Shown: positions 1 to 9,004 of the stretch, in pieces
How positions within the stretch are numbered: the stretch's first letter is position 1
How the letters are laid out: each line of letters starts with the position of its first letter
Source: Lentibacter sp. XHP0401
GTDB taxonomy: Bacteria > Pseudomonadota > Alphaproteobacteria > Rhodobacterales > Rhodobacteraceae
Direction of reading: 5' to 3'
DNA: 64,000 nt
Assembly (NCBI RefSeq): GCF_025751535.1
Contig: NZ_JAOWLC010000002.1
Location: 248,001-312,000 of the forward strand
The notes under the pieces: model-generated
What the model was told of the DNA's origin: nothing
What the model saw: only the letters and a program-made list of their open reading frames with translations
Database searches by the model: none
Made by a program: the position numbers and the translations under genes

Positions 1-251
1 CAAAAGCTTATGTGGATGAGCCGTTCCTTCAGGTGCTTCCGTTTGGCCAAACGCCGAGCACTCACCATGTGCGCGGCAGCAACTTTTGCCACATTGGAGT
101 GACGGGTGACCGCATTGAGGGGCGAGCGATCGTGATTGCTGCGCTTGATAACCTGACAAAAGGTAGCAGCGGTCAGGCCTTGCAGAATGCGAACTTAATG
201 CTAGGTGAAGAGGAGACATCGGGGCTTATGGGCGTTCCGGTCTTTCCGTAA
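1..251 (+). CDS. argC: N-acetyl-gamma-glutamyl-phosphate reductase, C-terminal part
   Basis: Only the last 83 or so codons are present; the gene enters from the left edge, with its reading frame starting at base 3. ArgC makes N-acetylglutamate semialdehyde from the acyl phosphate with NADPH, the third step of arginine synthesis, in the cytoplasm. The visible part has the family's C-terminal features: the HVRGSN stretch, [11 protein letters not shown] and the closing GLMGVPVFP. It ends 11 bp before ccmE on the same strand, so the two may be co-transcribed although they are unrelated in function. The catalytic Cys and the NADPH-binding half lie outside the window. Confidence 0.93.
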   Translation, partial: KAYVDEPFLQVLPFGQTPSTHHVRGSNFCHIGVTGDRIEGRAIVIAALDNLTKGSSGQALQNANLMLGEEETSGLMGVPVFP

Positions 252-262
252 AGGAGACGGTT

Positions 263-709
263 ATGAAGGGTCTTAAGAAAAAACGGCGGATTCAGGTTGT
301 GGCTCTGGCGGCTGTTGCGCTTGTACTGGCGACCGGCCTCATCGGATACGCTATGAAAGACGGGATCAACTATTTCCGCGCACCGAGCGAGATTGCCGAG
401 AAACCACCTGCTCCAACAGAGACTTTCCGTCTTGGTGGCTTGGTTGAAGAGGGCAGCCTGATGCGGGGGCAGGGCGAGGCGATAACCTTTAATGTGACCG
501 ATGGTGGCGCTACAGTTAAGGTGAGCTATACAGGGATTTTGCCCGATCTGTTTGAAGAAAACCAAGGCATGATCGGCACAGGCAAGCTTATGGACGGAGT
601 TTTTGTCGCCTCGGAAATTCTGGCCAAGCATGACGAGACATATATGCCCCGCGAGGTTGTGGACGCTCTGAAAGAACAGGGCGTTTACCAAGACCCGAAC
701 GGTAGCTAA
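263..709 (+). CDS. ccmE: Cytochrome c maturation haem chaperone CcmE
   Basis: CcmE binds haem covalently in the periplasm and passes it from the CcmABCD complex to the CcmF/CcmH haem lyase. The 148-residue product has a basic N-terminus, one membrane anchor at about residues 11-30 and a beta-barrel domain. The haem-attachment His is His123 in the LAKHDETYMP motif, with the conserved Tyr at 127. The length is normal for the family. A GGAGACGG ribosome-binding site precedes the ATG. It is followed by an endolysin/holin pair and only then by ccmF and ccmH; ccmABCDG are not in the window. Confidence 0.96.
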   Translation: MKGLKKKRRIQVVALAAVALVLATGLIGYAMKDGINYFRAPSEIAEKPPAPTETFRLGGLVEEGSLMRGQGEAITFNVTDGGATVKVSYTGILPDLFEENQGMIGTGKLMDGVFVASEILAKHDETYMPREVVDALKEQGVYQDPNGS

Positions 710-766
710 GCCAGCCGTTAACCAGTTTTGAGCAAGCTCTTCACATGACCTGTGGAGAGCTTTTTC

Positions 767-1378
767 ATGAGAACTGTGCAAGCTATTGCGGAAGAAATTG
801 TTGCCCGTGAGGGCGGCTTTGTGAATGACCCTGATGATCCGGGTGGTGCGACCAATTTTGGTGTGACCATTCACACGATGCGTCGCCTCGGGCTTGATCT
901 GGACCGTGATGGCGATGTGGACCTGACCGATGTTATGGCTTTGAGCCGTGCCCAAGCTGTAGAAATTTTTGTGCGCCACTACTTCTTCAAACCACAGATC
1001 GACAAGCTGCCGTTGGCAATACAGCCGAGTGTTTTTGACATGTATGTCAACGCCGGGAGCAACGCTGTGAAAATATTGCAGCGGCTTTTGGGGCAAATGG
1101 GCTATCCGCTTGAGGGCGATGGCGTGATTGGGCCTGCAACTGTTGCCGCGTCACAGGCGGCGGCCGGGGCCGCGCCGCATCATCTTGCGGATGCCTACGG
1201 AATTGCGCGGCGCAATTATTATTTCCGGATCGCCGACCGCCGTGCGGCGAGCCGAAAATATGCCCGCACGCGGGGCGGCCAGAAGGGGGGCTGGATCCGG
1301 CGGGCCGAAGAGTTCATCAACCCGCGCTTTCACTTGAGCGATGCCGATTTTCAAAAGAGGACAAGCGCATGGGGCTGA
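767..1378 (+). CDS. GH108-type peptidoglycan hydrolase, probable GTA endolysin
   Basis: The 203-residue product looks like a glycoside hydrolase family 108 N-acetylmuramidase, which cuts the glycan strand of peptidoglycan. The catalytic Glu is probably Glu15 in the REGGFVNDP motif, followed by the DPGGATNFGVT loop, and the C-terminal half has a peptidoglycan-binding look. No signal peptide is visible, as expected when a holin releases the enzyme. Residues around 46-56 (DLDRDGDVDLTDV) resemble an EF-hand or dockerin calcium loop. I chose the ATG at 767 because GGAG lies 9 bp upstream; an in-frame GTG at 752 has no good site. It overlaps the holin by 10 bp. In Rhodobacter capsulatus an endolysin/holin pair of this kind (rcc00555/rcc00556) releases the gene transfer agent; the match here is inference. 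Confidence 0.85.
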   Translation: MRTVQAIAEEIVAREGGFVNDPDDPGGATNFGVTIHTMRRLGLDLDRDGDVDLTDVMALSRAQAVEIFVRHYFFKPQIDKLPLAIQPSVFDMYVNAGSNAVKILQRLLGQMGYPLEGDGVIGPATVAASQAAAGAAPHHLADAYGIARRNYYFRIADRRAASRKYARTRGGQKGGWIRRAEEFINPRFHLSDADFQKRTSAWG

Positions 1379-1962
1379 TCGAGAGACTGATGACAATGTT
1401 GTTTGGCGGTGGCCGCAATGTGGTGGCCGAGACTGCAGGTATCTTTGTTGAAAACATCGAGGCGCAGGCGGGGCGGGATGCGGCCATGCGGGCAGCGGCG
1501 CTGAACCAGTTTGGAAACGAATTCAACATGATGTCCACCTCGCGCTTTGACAGGTTTATTGACGGGCTAAACCGCTTGCCACGCCCTCTTTTGGCATTTG
1601 GCACGATCGGGCTGTTTATGTCGGCGATGGTTGAACCCGTCTGGTTTGCTGCGCGTATGCAGGGCATTGCCCTGGTTCCGGAACCACTTTGGTGGCTATT
1701 GGGCGCGATCATTTCGTTTTACTTCGGCTCGCGACATCAGGCCAAGGGCCAGGCCTTTCAGCAGCATCTCCTGCTAGGGCTTTCAAATTTACCAAGCGTT
1801 ACACGCAATATTGCCGCTTTGAAGGCCTTGGAGGAGGGCGCGCTCATTCCTGGCAAGGCCGATGCCGCGACAGATGTGGCGCTCGGTATGGCGACAGAGA
1901 CCCCGACAGAAAACGCCGCGCTCAATGACTGGACCTCTAAAAGGGGATTTGAAGGGCGCTAA
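1369..1962 (+). CDS. 3TM holin, gene-transfer-agent type
   Basis: The 197-residue membrane protein has two clear hydrophobic segments at about residues 73-95 and 103-122 and a weaker one, which fits the family named for GTA release holins (GTA_holin_3TM). A holin makes holes in the inner membrane so the endolysin can reach the wall. The N-terminus is amphipathic with a Gly-rich turn, and the C-terminal 60 residues are soluble and Ala/Thr/Glu rich. Its start overlaps the endolysin stop region by 10 bp, a tight lysis-cassette layout. It is followed by 72 bp and then ccmF. No other phage-like gene lies nearby. Confidence 0.82.
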   Translation: MGLIERLMTMLFGGGRNVVAETAGIFVENIEAQAGRDAAMRAAALNQFGNEFNMMSTSRFDRFIDGLNRLPRPLLAFGTIGLFMSAMVEPVWFAARMQGIALVPEPLWWLLGAIISFYFGSRHQAKGQAFQQHLLLGLSNLPSVTRNIAALKALEEGALIPGKADAATDVALGMATETPTENAALNDWTSKRGFEGR

Positions 1963-2034
1963 ACCGCGACAATGTGATCACTTTTTACGTCCGAATTCCA
2001 TTGGCGTTGACCACATAAATGTCTAGAAAGCGGT

Positions 2035-4002
2035 ATGGTAGCAGAACTCGGACATTTCACCCTGATCCTCGGATTTGTAGTCGCAATTTTTGTGGCGGTC
2101 ATACCGCTTGTGGGGGCTTACAAGCGTTGGCCTGGCTGGATGCGGTTTTCGGAGCCGGGTTCGAACGCCCTCTTTTTGCTGACGGCGACATCGTTCGGCG
2201 CGTTGACCTATGCTTTCGTTGTGTCGGATTTCTCCGTCAAGCTTGTCTGGATGAACAGCCATACAGCGAAGCCTATGCTTTACAAAATCACCGGTGTTTG
2301 GGGCAACCATGAGGGCTCGATGCTGCTCTGGGTGCTGATCCTCACGCTTTTCGGCGCGATGGCTGCGTGGTTTGGAAACGGGCTGCCGCCAACTCTGAAG
2401 GCACGTATTCTGGCTGTTCAGGCCTCGATCACAGCTGCCTTTATGGCGTTTGTCTTGTTTACATCGAACCCGTTTTTGCGGCTCGATCCTGCGCCATTGA
2501 ACGGAAAAGACCTGAACCCGCTCTTGCAAGACCCTGGTCTCGCATTTCATCCGCCGTTTCTATACCTTGGTTATGTAGGCCTCTCTATGGCGTTCAGCTT
2601 TGCTGTTGCGGCACTGATCGAGGGCCGCGTTGATGCTGCTTGGGGACGGTGGGTGCGCCCATGGACGCTTGCAGCATGGATTTTTCTCACAATTGGAATC
2701 GGTTTGGGCTCTTGGTGGGCTTATTACGAGCTTGGCTGGGGCGGTTTCTGGTTTTGGGATCCGGTTGAAAACGCAAGCTTCATGCCGTGGCTTCTCGCTG
2801 TTGCACTTCTTCATTCGGCGATCGTTGTGGAAAAACGCGAAAGCCTGAAAAGCTGGACCATTCTGCTTGCGATCATCGCCTTCAGCTTCTCGCTTTTGGG
2901 GGCCTTTATCACGCGCTCGGGCATTATCACCTCTGTGCATGCCTTCGCCACCGACCCCGAGCGAGGCGTGTTTCTCTTGCTTATCATGGGGGTCTTCACG
3001 GGCGGAGCGCTTGTGCTTTACGCCGCCCGCGCGGGTGTGATGGAAGCCAAGGGTGTTTTCGGAGTGGTCAGCCGCGAATCTGCGCTTGTTATGAACAACA
3101 TCTTACTCGCGGTTTCGGCTTTCGTTGTCTTTATCGGGACACTCTGGCCGCTCTTTAGCGAGATGTTTTTTGAGCGGAAGCTCTCGGTTGGTGCGCCTTG
3201 GTTTAACGCATCCTTTACGCCGCTGATGGTGTTGTTGGGACTCATCCTGCCACTTGGGGCTATGTTGCCTTGGAAGCGGGGCAAAATCGGGCGTGTTGCA
3301 GCGCAGCTTCGGATTGCATTTGTGTTTGCCGTTGCGGTTGGCGCGCTGTTTTGGGCTATACAGACTGGCCGCTCTGCCCTTGGCCCTGTCGGGCTTTTCC
3401 TTGGCGCATGGTTGATTGGCGGAGCCGTAACGGACCTTCTCAGCCGCGGTCGTGGGGGAGAGAAACTCTCTCGCCTGCTTCGCCTGCCACGGGCCGATTG
3501 GGGCAAGGCTGTCGCGCATGCAGGGCTTGGAGTAACCATGGCAGGTATTGCCGGTCTGCTCGCTTGGGAGCAGGAAGATATCCGGGTTTTGAAGAATGGT
3601 GAGAGCTTGGAACTTGCGGGTTACACAGTGCTTTTGAACGGGGTGGAGCAGATTGAGGGGCCAAATTACCTTTCAACGATGGGCGATGTAACCTTGTCGA
3701 AAAACGGTCGTGTCGTGTCGACCCTGCACCCTGAAAAACGGGTGTATCCAGTGGCGGCTATGCCAACAACCGAAGCGGCGATTGATATTGGCTTCTTCCG
3801 TGATGTTTATGTTGTTGTCGGCGATGCGCAAGAAGGCGGCGGCTGGGCGTTTAGAACTTACTACAAACCTTTGGCGAACTGGATCTGGGGTGGCGCTATC
3901 CTTATGGCTCTCGGTGGCGCGCTCAGCCTGTCTGACCGACGGTATCGGGTCGCTGCAGGTGCGCGCCGAGCCACACCTGTCAGGGGAGTTCCTGCGGAAT
4001 GA
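2035..4002 (+). CDS. ccmF: Haem lyase subunit CcmF
   Basis: CcmF is the large membrane subunit of the system I haem lyase that joins haem to apocytochrome c at the periplasmic face. The 655-residue protein is rich in membrane segments. It carries the WGNHEGS motif at residues 89-95, the FHPPFLYLGYVG segment at 171-182 and the tryptophan-rich WWD domain at 227-253, all diagnostic. A periplasmic domain and a last membrane segment follow near residues 620-640. Its stop overlaps the ccmH start by 4 bp, so the two are translationally coupled. The lysis pair upstream separates it from ccmE. Confidence 0.97.
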   Translation: MVAELGHFTLILGFVVAIFVAVIPLVGAYKRWPGWMRFSEPGSNALFLLTATSFGALTYAFVVSDFSVKLVWMNSHTAKPMLYKITGVWGNHEGSMLLWVLILTLFGAMAAWFGNGLPPTLKARILAVQASITAAFMAFVLFTSNPFLRLDPAPLNGKDLNPLLQDPGLAFHPPFLYLGYVGLSMAFSFAVAALIEGRVDAAWGRWVRPWTLAAWIFLTIGIGLGSWWAYYELGWGGFWFWDPVENASFMPWLLAVALLHSAIVVEKRESLKSWTILLAIIAFSFSLLGAFITRSGIITSVHAFATDPERGVFLLLIMGVFTGGALVLYAARAGVMEAKGVFGVVSRESALVMNNILLAVSAFVVFIGTLWPLFSEMFFERKLSVGAPWFNASFTPLMVLLGLILPLGAMLPWKRGKIGRVAAQLRIAFVFAVAVGALFWAIQTGRSALGPVGLFLGAWLIGGAVTDLLSRGRGGEKLSRLLRLPRADWGKAVAHAGLGVTMAGIAGLLAWEQEDIRVLKNGESLELAGYTVLLNGVEQIEGPNYLSTMGDVTLSKNGRVVSTLHPEKRVYPVAAMPTTEAAIDIGFFRDVYVVVGDAQEGGGWAFRTYYKPLANWIWGGAILMALGGALSLSDRRYRVAAGARRATPVRGVPAE

Positions 4003-4451
4003 GATGGTTCCTTCTGGCATTGGCGCTTTGGGCGGCACCTGCATTGGCAGTGCAGCCGAACGAGGTGCTGAGTGACCCTGTTCTCGAAGAACGCGCACGT
4101 GCGCTCAGTCAAGAGTTGCGCTGCCTGGTATGCCGCAACGAGAATATTGATGACAGCAACGCGGAACTGGCGCGCGATCTTCGGCTTTTGGTGCGTGAAC
4201 GGCTTGTGGAAGGCGACAGTGATGAAGAGGTGCTGTCTTTCATTGTGAGCCGCTATGGTGAATATGTGCTGCTCAACCCGACCAAAGGGGGGAGTAATAT
4301 GATCTTGTATTATGCTGGCCCTGCAATGTTGCTTTTTGCCTTGCTCATTGGCGGGTTTTATTTGCGCACGCGGGCGCGCTCGACCCCTGAGGGAAGCAAC
4401 ACGCTTAATGAAGAAGAGGCTGAGCGCCTTAAACGTATCATGCGGGATTGA
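3999..4451 (+). CDS. ccmH: Cytochrome c maturation thioreductase CcmH (CcmL/NrfF type)
   Basis: CcmH keeps the Cys residues of apocytochrome CXXCH motifs reduced and works with CcmF. The 150-residue product has a cleavable signal peptide (residues 1-17, ending ALA), the redox motif LRCLVCRN with Cys42 and Cys45, and one C-terminal membrane segment at about 101-122. It is the short form, without a fused TPR (CcmI) domain. The ATG overlaps the ccmF stop (ATGA). The gene closes this ccm cluster. Confidence 0.96.
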   Translation: MRWFLLALALWAAPALAVQPNEVLSDPVLEERARALSQELRCLVCRNENIDDSNAELARDLRLLVRERLVEGDSDEEVLSFIVSRYGEYVLLNPTKGGSNMILYYAGPAMLLFALLIGGFYLRTRARSTPEGSNTLNEEEAERLKRIMRD

Positions 4452-4487
4452 CGCTCCGTTTAACTTTTCATTTGGGATGATCTCGGG

Positions 4488-4502
4488 TTAACTCGGTTTT
4501 AA
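4488..4502. promoter_or_regulatory. TTAA-N7-TTAA motif, candidate CtrA box
   Basis: TTAA at 4488-4491 and TTAA at 4499-4502 are separated by exactly 7 bases, matching the CtrA recognition motif in all 8 fixed positions. It ends 17 bp before the ATG of the enoyl-CoA hydratase gene. A chance occurrence in AT-rich intergenic DNA is possible. Confidence 0.4.
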
Positions 4503-4519
4503 GTAACGCGAGAGATTTC

Positions 4520-5302
4520 ATGAACTTTGAGACCATTACCTATGAGTTGAACACGGATGGGTACGCCGTGATCAGCCTGAATCGCCCTGATAAAATGAAT
4601 GCGATGACGCCGCAGATGCGTGCCGAAATTCCGGCGGCTTTGCGGGAAGCATTAGCGAACGGCGCACGTGCTATTGTGCTGACCGGAACCGGCAAGGCTT
4701 TCTGCTCGGGGCAGGACTTGGGCGATGGCGGCAATGCGGCGCATATCGATTTGGAGCGGATCTTGCGGGATGAGTATAATCCGATGGTGAAAACCATTGT
4801 GGATGCGCCTGTGCCGGTGATTGCTGCCGTGAACGGTGCAGCCGCAGGAGCGGGGGCAAATCTTGCGCTGTGTGCGGATGTGGTGATTGCTGCAAAAAGC
4901 GCATATTTCATGGAAGCGTTTTCACGCATCGGGCTTATTCCGGATGCGGGCGGAACCTACTTTTTGCCGCGGCTTATCGGCCCTGCCAAAGCTATGGGCG
5001 CGGCGCTTTTTGCCGAGAAAATCAGCGCCGAAGAGGCGGACCGCATGGGGCTGATTTGGGAGCATGTTGAAGACGCGGATTTTGAAGCGCACTGGCGCGC
5101 CCGTGCGGCTCATTTGGCTCAGGGGCCGACAGAAGCTTACCACCGCACCAAGCAAGCGTTGCATGCCAGTCTGAACAATACACTGGAAGACCAACTCAAC
5201 CTTGAAGCCCGAGAGCAGGGCCGAGCAGGCAAAAGCCGGGACTTTAAGGAAGGTGTGCTTGCCTTCCTGGAAAAACGCAGACCACAGTTTGAAGGGCGCT
5301 AG
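4520..5302 (+). CDS. Enoyl-CoA hydratase/isomerase, PaaG-like
   Basis: The 260-residue protein is a crotonase-fold enzyme acting on acyl-CoA thioesters in the cytoplasm. The first oxyanion-hole segment is GKAFCSGQDLG and the second is VNGAAAGAGANLALCAD, both in normal positions. The stretch IPDAGGTYFLPRLIG and the closing FLEKRRPQFEGR resemble PaaG, the ring-opening isomerase of phenylacetyl-CoA breakdown. No other paa gene is near, so the substrate is uncertain and a general hydratase role is equally possible. Its stop overlaps that of the convergent RTX-type gene by 4 bp (CTAG). Confidence 0.85.
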   Translation: MNFETITYELNTDGYAVISLNRPDKMNAMTPQMRAEIPAALREALANGARAIVLTGTGKAFCSGQDLGDGGNAAHIDLERILRDEYNPMVKTIVDAPVPVIAAVNGAAAGAGANLALCADVVIAAKSAYFMEAFSRIGLIPDAGGTYFLPRLIGPAKAMGAALFAEKISAEEADRMGLIWEHVEDADFEAHWRARAAHLAQGPTEAYHRTKQALHASLNNTLEDQLNLEAREQGRAGKSRDFKEGVLAFLEKRRPQFEGR

Positions 5303-6057
5303 GCAGTATAGGCTGCAAGGCGAATGTTACTAAGAGAGACTTGTCCGTTGGTGGTGTGAAGCTTTGCCATCAGAAAGCCGTCGGCGCGCAACTCTGCAAC
5401 GGTTTTGGCTTCATTGTAGCTTAGCTCCACATCCGGTGCATCCTTGTCCTGTAGATAAGCGACGACGAGAACATCCTCATCGCTGTCAAAATCAAGCACC
5501 TCTGCGGCAAGTCCTTTGGTGATCCAGTCGCCAATGACAATTTCGTCAGAACCTTCGCCACTTGTCAGACTGTCAGCTTCACCGAGAATAATCGTGTCAT
5601 CGCCAGCGCCTGTGTCGATGGTGTCGCCCTCGTCATCCGTATTGGAATAATCATAATGGAAGTGAATGTCCTGAAAGTTCTGTGCTGCTTCTGCACTGCT
5701 TTCAAGCGCGTTCATATCAACGATATTGGCGGCTTCGACGAAATCCGAACCATCGCCTGCGAGCATGTAGTCGGCGCCTGCACCTCCTACCAAAACATCC
5801 TGACCTGTGCCCCCGTGAAGCTCGTCCTTGCCATCCGCGCCAATCAGCCAGTCATTTCCGCTACCACCTATCAGTGTATCGTCTCCGTCTTGCCCGATCA
5901 TCAATGCGTTGCCGTCCCGGGCGGTGAAAGCATCATCTTCAGGTGTGCCTGAATAGCGGTCAGAGTTGTCAGGCTCTTCTTCTAGCGAGGCCAAATCAAG
6001 GCTGAAAGTGCTGGCAAGAGCGAGGCCGAGAAGCATTGTTGTGGCGAGTATGATCAC
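5299..6057 (-). CDS. Small membrane-anchored RTX-type calcium-binding repeat protein
   Basis: The 252-residue product starts with a hydrophobic segment (about residues 1-20) that could be a signal anchor, followed by an acidic region. Two groups of RTX-like nonapeptides follow: one around residues 55-100 with GQDGDDTLIGGSGNDWLIG and repeats of the same kind, and a second around 145-175 with GAGDDTIILG. Such repeats fold as a calcium-binding parallel beta-roll. The C-terminus resembles the end of other Rhodobacterales RTX proteins. I chose GTG 6057 because an AAAGGA site precedes it; an upstream GTG at 6102 lacks one. No type I secretion genes are nearby, and the role is unknown. Confidence 0.7.
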   Translation of the reverse strand: MIILATTMLLGLALASTFSLDLASLEEEPDNSDRYSGTPEDDAFTARDGNALMIGQDGDDTLIGGSGNDWLIGADGKDELHGGTGQDVLVGGAGADYMLAGDGSDFVEAANIVDMNALESSAEAAQNFQDIHFHYDYSNTDDEGDTIDTGAGDDTIILGEADSLTSGEGSDEIVIGDWITKGLAAEVLDFDSDEDVLVVAYLQDKDAPDVELSYNEAKTVAELRADGFLMAKLHTTNGQVSLSNIRLAAYTA

Positions 6058-6156
6058 AGGGGTATCCTTTCTGAATGATACCTCACGATGCCCCAGAACC
6101 ACTTAGAACCGGTTAAACTGAAATACAAAACGGCCTGAAGCGTATGACCAGAACGT

Positions 6157-6184
6157 AAAAAGGCCCGCACGAGGCGGGCCTTTT
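6157..6184 (-). terminator. Rho-independent terminator of gltA
   Basis: On the minus strand AAAAGGCCCGC pairs with GCGGGCCTTTTT around a 5-base loop and ends in a T run, 23 bp after the gltA stop. Confidence 0.88.
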
Positions 6185-6206
6185 GTGTTTGATCGAGACG
6201 CTTTGG

Positions 6207-7502
6207 TTAGCGTTTTTCAACGTCGACATAGTTGCGCTCGGTTTCACCGAGGTAAAGCTGACGTGGGCGGCCAATTTTCTGTTGCGGGTCTTCAAATTGT
6301 TCTTTCCACTGTGAGATCCAGCCGACAGTGCGCGACAGCGCAAAGATCGGAGTGAACATCGATGTGGGGAAGCCCATCGCTTCAAGAATGATACCTGAGT
6401 AGAAATCAACGTTCGGGAAAAGCTTCTTCTCGATGAAGTATGGGTCGTTGAGCGCGACTTGCTCAAGCTCCTTGGCGACTTCAAGAATCGGGTTGTTCTC
6501 AACACCGAGCAGTTCCAACACTTCGTCAGCTGATTGCTTGAGAACCTTGGCGCGCGGATCTGTGTTTTTGTAAACACGGTGGCCAAAGCCCATGAGGCGG
6601 AAAGGATCGTTCTTATCTTTGGCGCGCTCGATATACTCGGGAATACGGTCTTTGCTGCCGATTTCCTTGAGCATTTCGAGGCAGGCCTGATTGGCGCCGC
6701 CGTGTGCGGGGCCCCAGAGACAGGCGATGCCGGCAGCGATACAAGCAAACGGATTGGCCCCTGAAGAAGAGGCCAGACGCACTGTTGATGTCGAGGCGTT
6801 TTGCTCGTGATCAGCGTGGAGTGTGAAGATACGGTCCATCGCGCGGGACAGGATCGGATCGACATTGTATTCCTCGGCCGGCACGGAGAAGCACATGTGC
6901 AGGAAGTTTGACGCAAAATCGAGATCATTGCGTGGATAAACAAACGGCTGGCCGATGGAGTATTTGTAAGCCATGGCTGCGATTGTCGGCACTTTGGCGA
7001 TCATACGGATCGAGGCCACTTCGCGCTGCCATTCGTCATTTACATCGGCGCTGTCCGCATAGAAGGCCGACATGGCACCAACAACGCCCACAAGTGTGGC
7101 CATCGGGTGCGCATCGCGGCGGAAGCCACGGAAGAAGTTGTGCATCTGTTCGTGCACCATAGTGTGGCGCGTGACGCGGTTTTCGAAGTCTTCAAGCTCG
7201 GGCGCTGTGGGCAGTTCGCCGTAGAGCAGAAGGTAGCAGACTTCGAGGTAATGCGATTTTTCGGCCAACTGGTCGATCGGGTAACCGCGGTGCAGAAGCT
7301 CGCCCTTGTTGCCATCAATGAATGTGATGGTGCTGTCGCATGAGGCGGTTGAGGTGTAGCCCGGGTCATAGGTGAACACACCTGCCTGTGCGTAGAGCTT
7401 GCGAATGTCGATTACATCGGGGCCGGTTGTCCCTGAGTATATCGGCAGCTCGAAGCTGTTTCCGTCAATAGTGAGCGTTGCGTTTTTGGTGCTGTCTGTC
7501 AT
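6207..7502 (-). CDS. gltA: Citrate synthase, type II (hexameric)
   Basis: It condenses oxaloacetate and acetyl-CoA to citrate, the entry step of the TCA cycle, in the cytoplasm. The 431-residue length is that of the NADH-sensitive gram-negative type. Visible signatures are the N-terminal beta region with [26 protein letters not shown] with the catalytic His, [12 protein letters not shown], and [15 protein letters not shown] with the second active-site His. It lies 82 bp downstream of the gltX start side on the same strand and has its own terminator. Confidence 0.98.
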   Translation of the reverse strand: MTDSTKNATLTIDGNSFELPIYSGTTGPDVIDIRKLYAQAGVFTYDPGYTSTASCDSTITFIDGNKGELLHRGYPIDQLAEKSHYLEVCYLLLYGELPTAPELEDFENRVTRHTMVHEQMHNFFRGFRRDAHPMATLVGVVGAMSAFYADSADVNDEWQREVASIRMIAKVPTIAAMAYKYSIGQPFVYPRNDLDFASNFLHMCFSVPAEEYNVDPILSRAMDRIFTLHADHEQNASTSTVRLASSSGANPFACIAAGIACLWGPAHGGANQACLEMLKEIGSKDRIPEYIERAKDKNDPFRLMGFGHRVYKNTDPRAKVLKQSADEVLELLGVENNPILEVAKELEQVALNDPYFIEKKLFPNVDFYSGIILEAMGFPTSMFTPIFALSRTVGWISQWKEQFEDPQQKIGRPRQLYLGETERNYVDVEKR

Positions 7503-7584
7503 CTTGGCCTCATCCTCAATAGTCTCGAGCGCGCATCGCCCAAGCGTGTCATATCTTGTCGGGCTTTAGAGACAATTAACGCCT

Positions 7585-8997
7585 CTAAGCCGCAGCATCC
7601 TCGATGCGGGCGATTGTTTCATCCCGACCAAGAACCAGCATCATGTCAAAGACGCTGGGTGTTGCCGACCGTCCTGCAAGGGCTGCGCGGAGCGGTGCTG
7701 CAAGCTTGCCAAACTTGGTGTCTCTTTCTTCGGCAAAGCCGTTCAGAAGCGCCTCAAGGTCCAGCCTGCACCAGCTAACATTTTGCAGATGCGGCGTCAA
7801 TTCTTTCAGTATGCCACGGGATACAGTATCAAGTGCGCCGGCCGCTTTTTCATCGGGAACAATTGGGCGATCGGCCATGATAAAGGTAGCCTTATCAAGA
7901 AGTTCCCCGTATGTTTTTGCGCGTTCTTTTAGCTGGGGCATGGCTGCTTCAAGCAGCGTTTTTTTTGCCTCGGGTAGGCTCAGCTGATCTGTTGCTACGA
8001 GATATTCCTGAAGTTCATGCAGCAGTGCAGCATTTTCTGTATGGGCAATATGCTGGCCGCAGAGATTCTCGAGTTTTTTGAAATCAAATCGAGCGGGGGA
8101 TTTGCCGATGCTTGGCAAGTCAAACCACTCAAGTGCTTGAGTGTCGGTGAAAAATTCGTCATCGCCATGGCTCCAGCCGAGGCGGGCAAGGTAGTTGCGC
8201 ATGCCAGAGGCGGGGTAGCCCATGTGTTGATATTCCTCCACGCCGGTTGCGCCGTGACGCTTGGAGAGTTTCTTGCCATCCGGGCCATAGATGAGCGGAA
8301 TATGGGCGTAAACGGGCAGGGGCCAGCCCATCGCTTCGTAGATCAGCATCTGGCGAGCCGCATTGTTGAGATGATCGTCGCCGCGGATGACATGGGTGAC
8401 ACCCATATCGTGGTCATCAACCACCACCGCAAGCATATAAACAGGCGAGCCATCCGAGCGCAGCAGGATCATATCGTCGAGCTGCTCGTTCTGGATGGTG
8501 ACATCGCCTTGCACCTGATCGCGGATCACTGTTTGGCCCTCACGCGGGGCCTTGATACGTATCACATATGGTGCATCCGGGTGTGTGCTTGCATCGGCAT
8601 CACGCCAGGGGGAGCGATAGTGTGTGCTTGTTCCGGCGGCACGGGCTTCTTCGCGGAAGGCGGCGATTTCGTCTTGGGTTGCGAAACACTTGTAGGCGTG
8701 GCCTTCGGCCAACAGTTGGTTGGCGACTTCGGCGTGGCGCGCGCTTTGCTCGAACTGGCTGACAGCTTCGCCATCATAATCAAGCCCGAGCCACTCCATG
8801 CCGCGCAGGATAGCGTCTGTCGCTTCGGGGGTTGAGCGTGCGCGGTCGGTGTCTTCAATCCTCAGGAGGAACTTGCCGCCACGTCCGCGCGCGTAGAGCC
8901 AGTTGAACAGGGCTGTACGCGCGGTTCCGATGTGCATGAAACCCGTTGGCGAGGGGGCGATACGGGTGACAACTTGCTGCTCGGCGGGCTTTGGCAT
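7585..8997 (-). CDS. gltX: Glutamyl-tRNA synthetase
   Basis: It charges tRNA-Glu with glutamate, and in organisms lacking GlnRS also tRNA-Gln. The class I HIGH motif appears as [14 protein letters not shown] near the N-terminus, and the KMSKS loop as KKLSKRHG. The C-terminal helical anticodon-binding domain is present, giving about 470 residues. I placed the start at the ATG at 8997 (MPKPAEQQ); a longer frame from 9033 adds 12 unconserved residues. A 4-residue change in this choice would not affect the domain calls. The gene is divergent from comEC, and the shared 79-bp region carries a CtrA-type motif. Confidence 0.96.
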   Translation of the reverse strand: MPKPAEQQVVTRIAPSPTGFMHIGTARTALFNWLYARGRGGKFLLRIEDTDRARSTPEATDAILRGMEWLGLDYDGEAVSQFEQSARHAEVANQLLAEGHAYKCFATQDEIAAFREEARAAGTSTHYRSPWRDADASTHPDAPYVIRIKAPREGQTVIRDQVQGDVTIQNEQLDDMILLRSDGSPVYMLAVVVDDHDMGVTHVIRGDDHLNNAARQMLIYEAMGWPLPVYAHIPLIYGPDGKKLSKRHGATGVEEYQHMGYPASGMRNYLARLGWSHGDDEFFTDTQALEWFDLPSIGKSPARFDFKKLENLCGQHIAHTENAALLHELQEYLVATDQLSLPEAKKTLLEAAMPQLKERAKTYGELLDKATFIMADRPIVPDEKAAGALDTVSRGILKELTPHLQNVSWCRLDLEALLNGFAEERDTKFGKLAAPLRAALAGRSATPSVFDMMLVLGRDETIARIEDAAA

Positions 8998-9004
8998 GGG
9001 GCTA

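Noticed and set aside
752-766. GTG start at 752 for the endolysin
   Set aside because: The ATG at 767 has GGAG at the right distance, and the five extra residues are not part of the family.
173-1096. 307-codon open frame antisense to ccmE and the endolysin
   Set aside because: Both sense genes are well supported and the antisense product has no recognisable domain.
767-1962. Remnant prophage
   Set aside because: Only the lysis pair is phage-like. No integrase, terminase, capsid or tail gene and no attachment sites are visible; a domesticated GTA module fits better.
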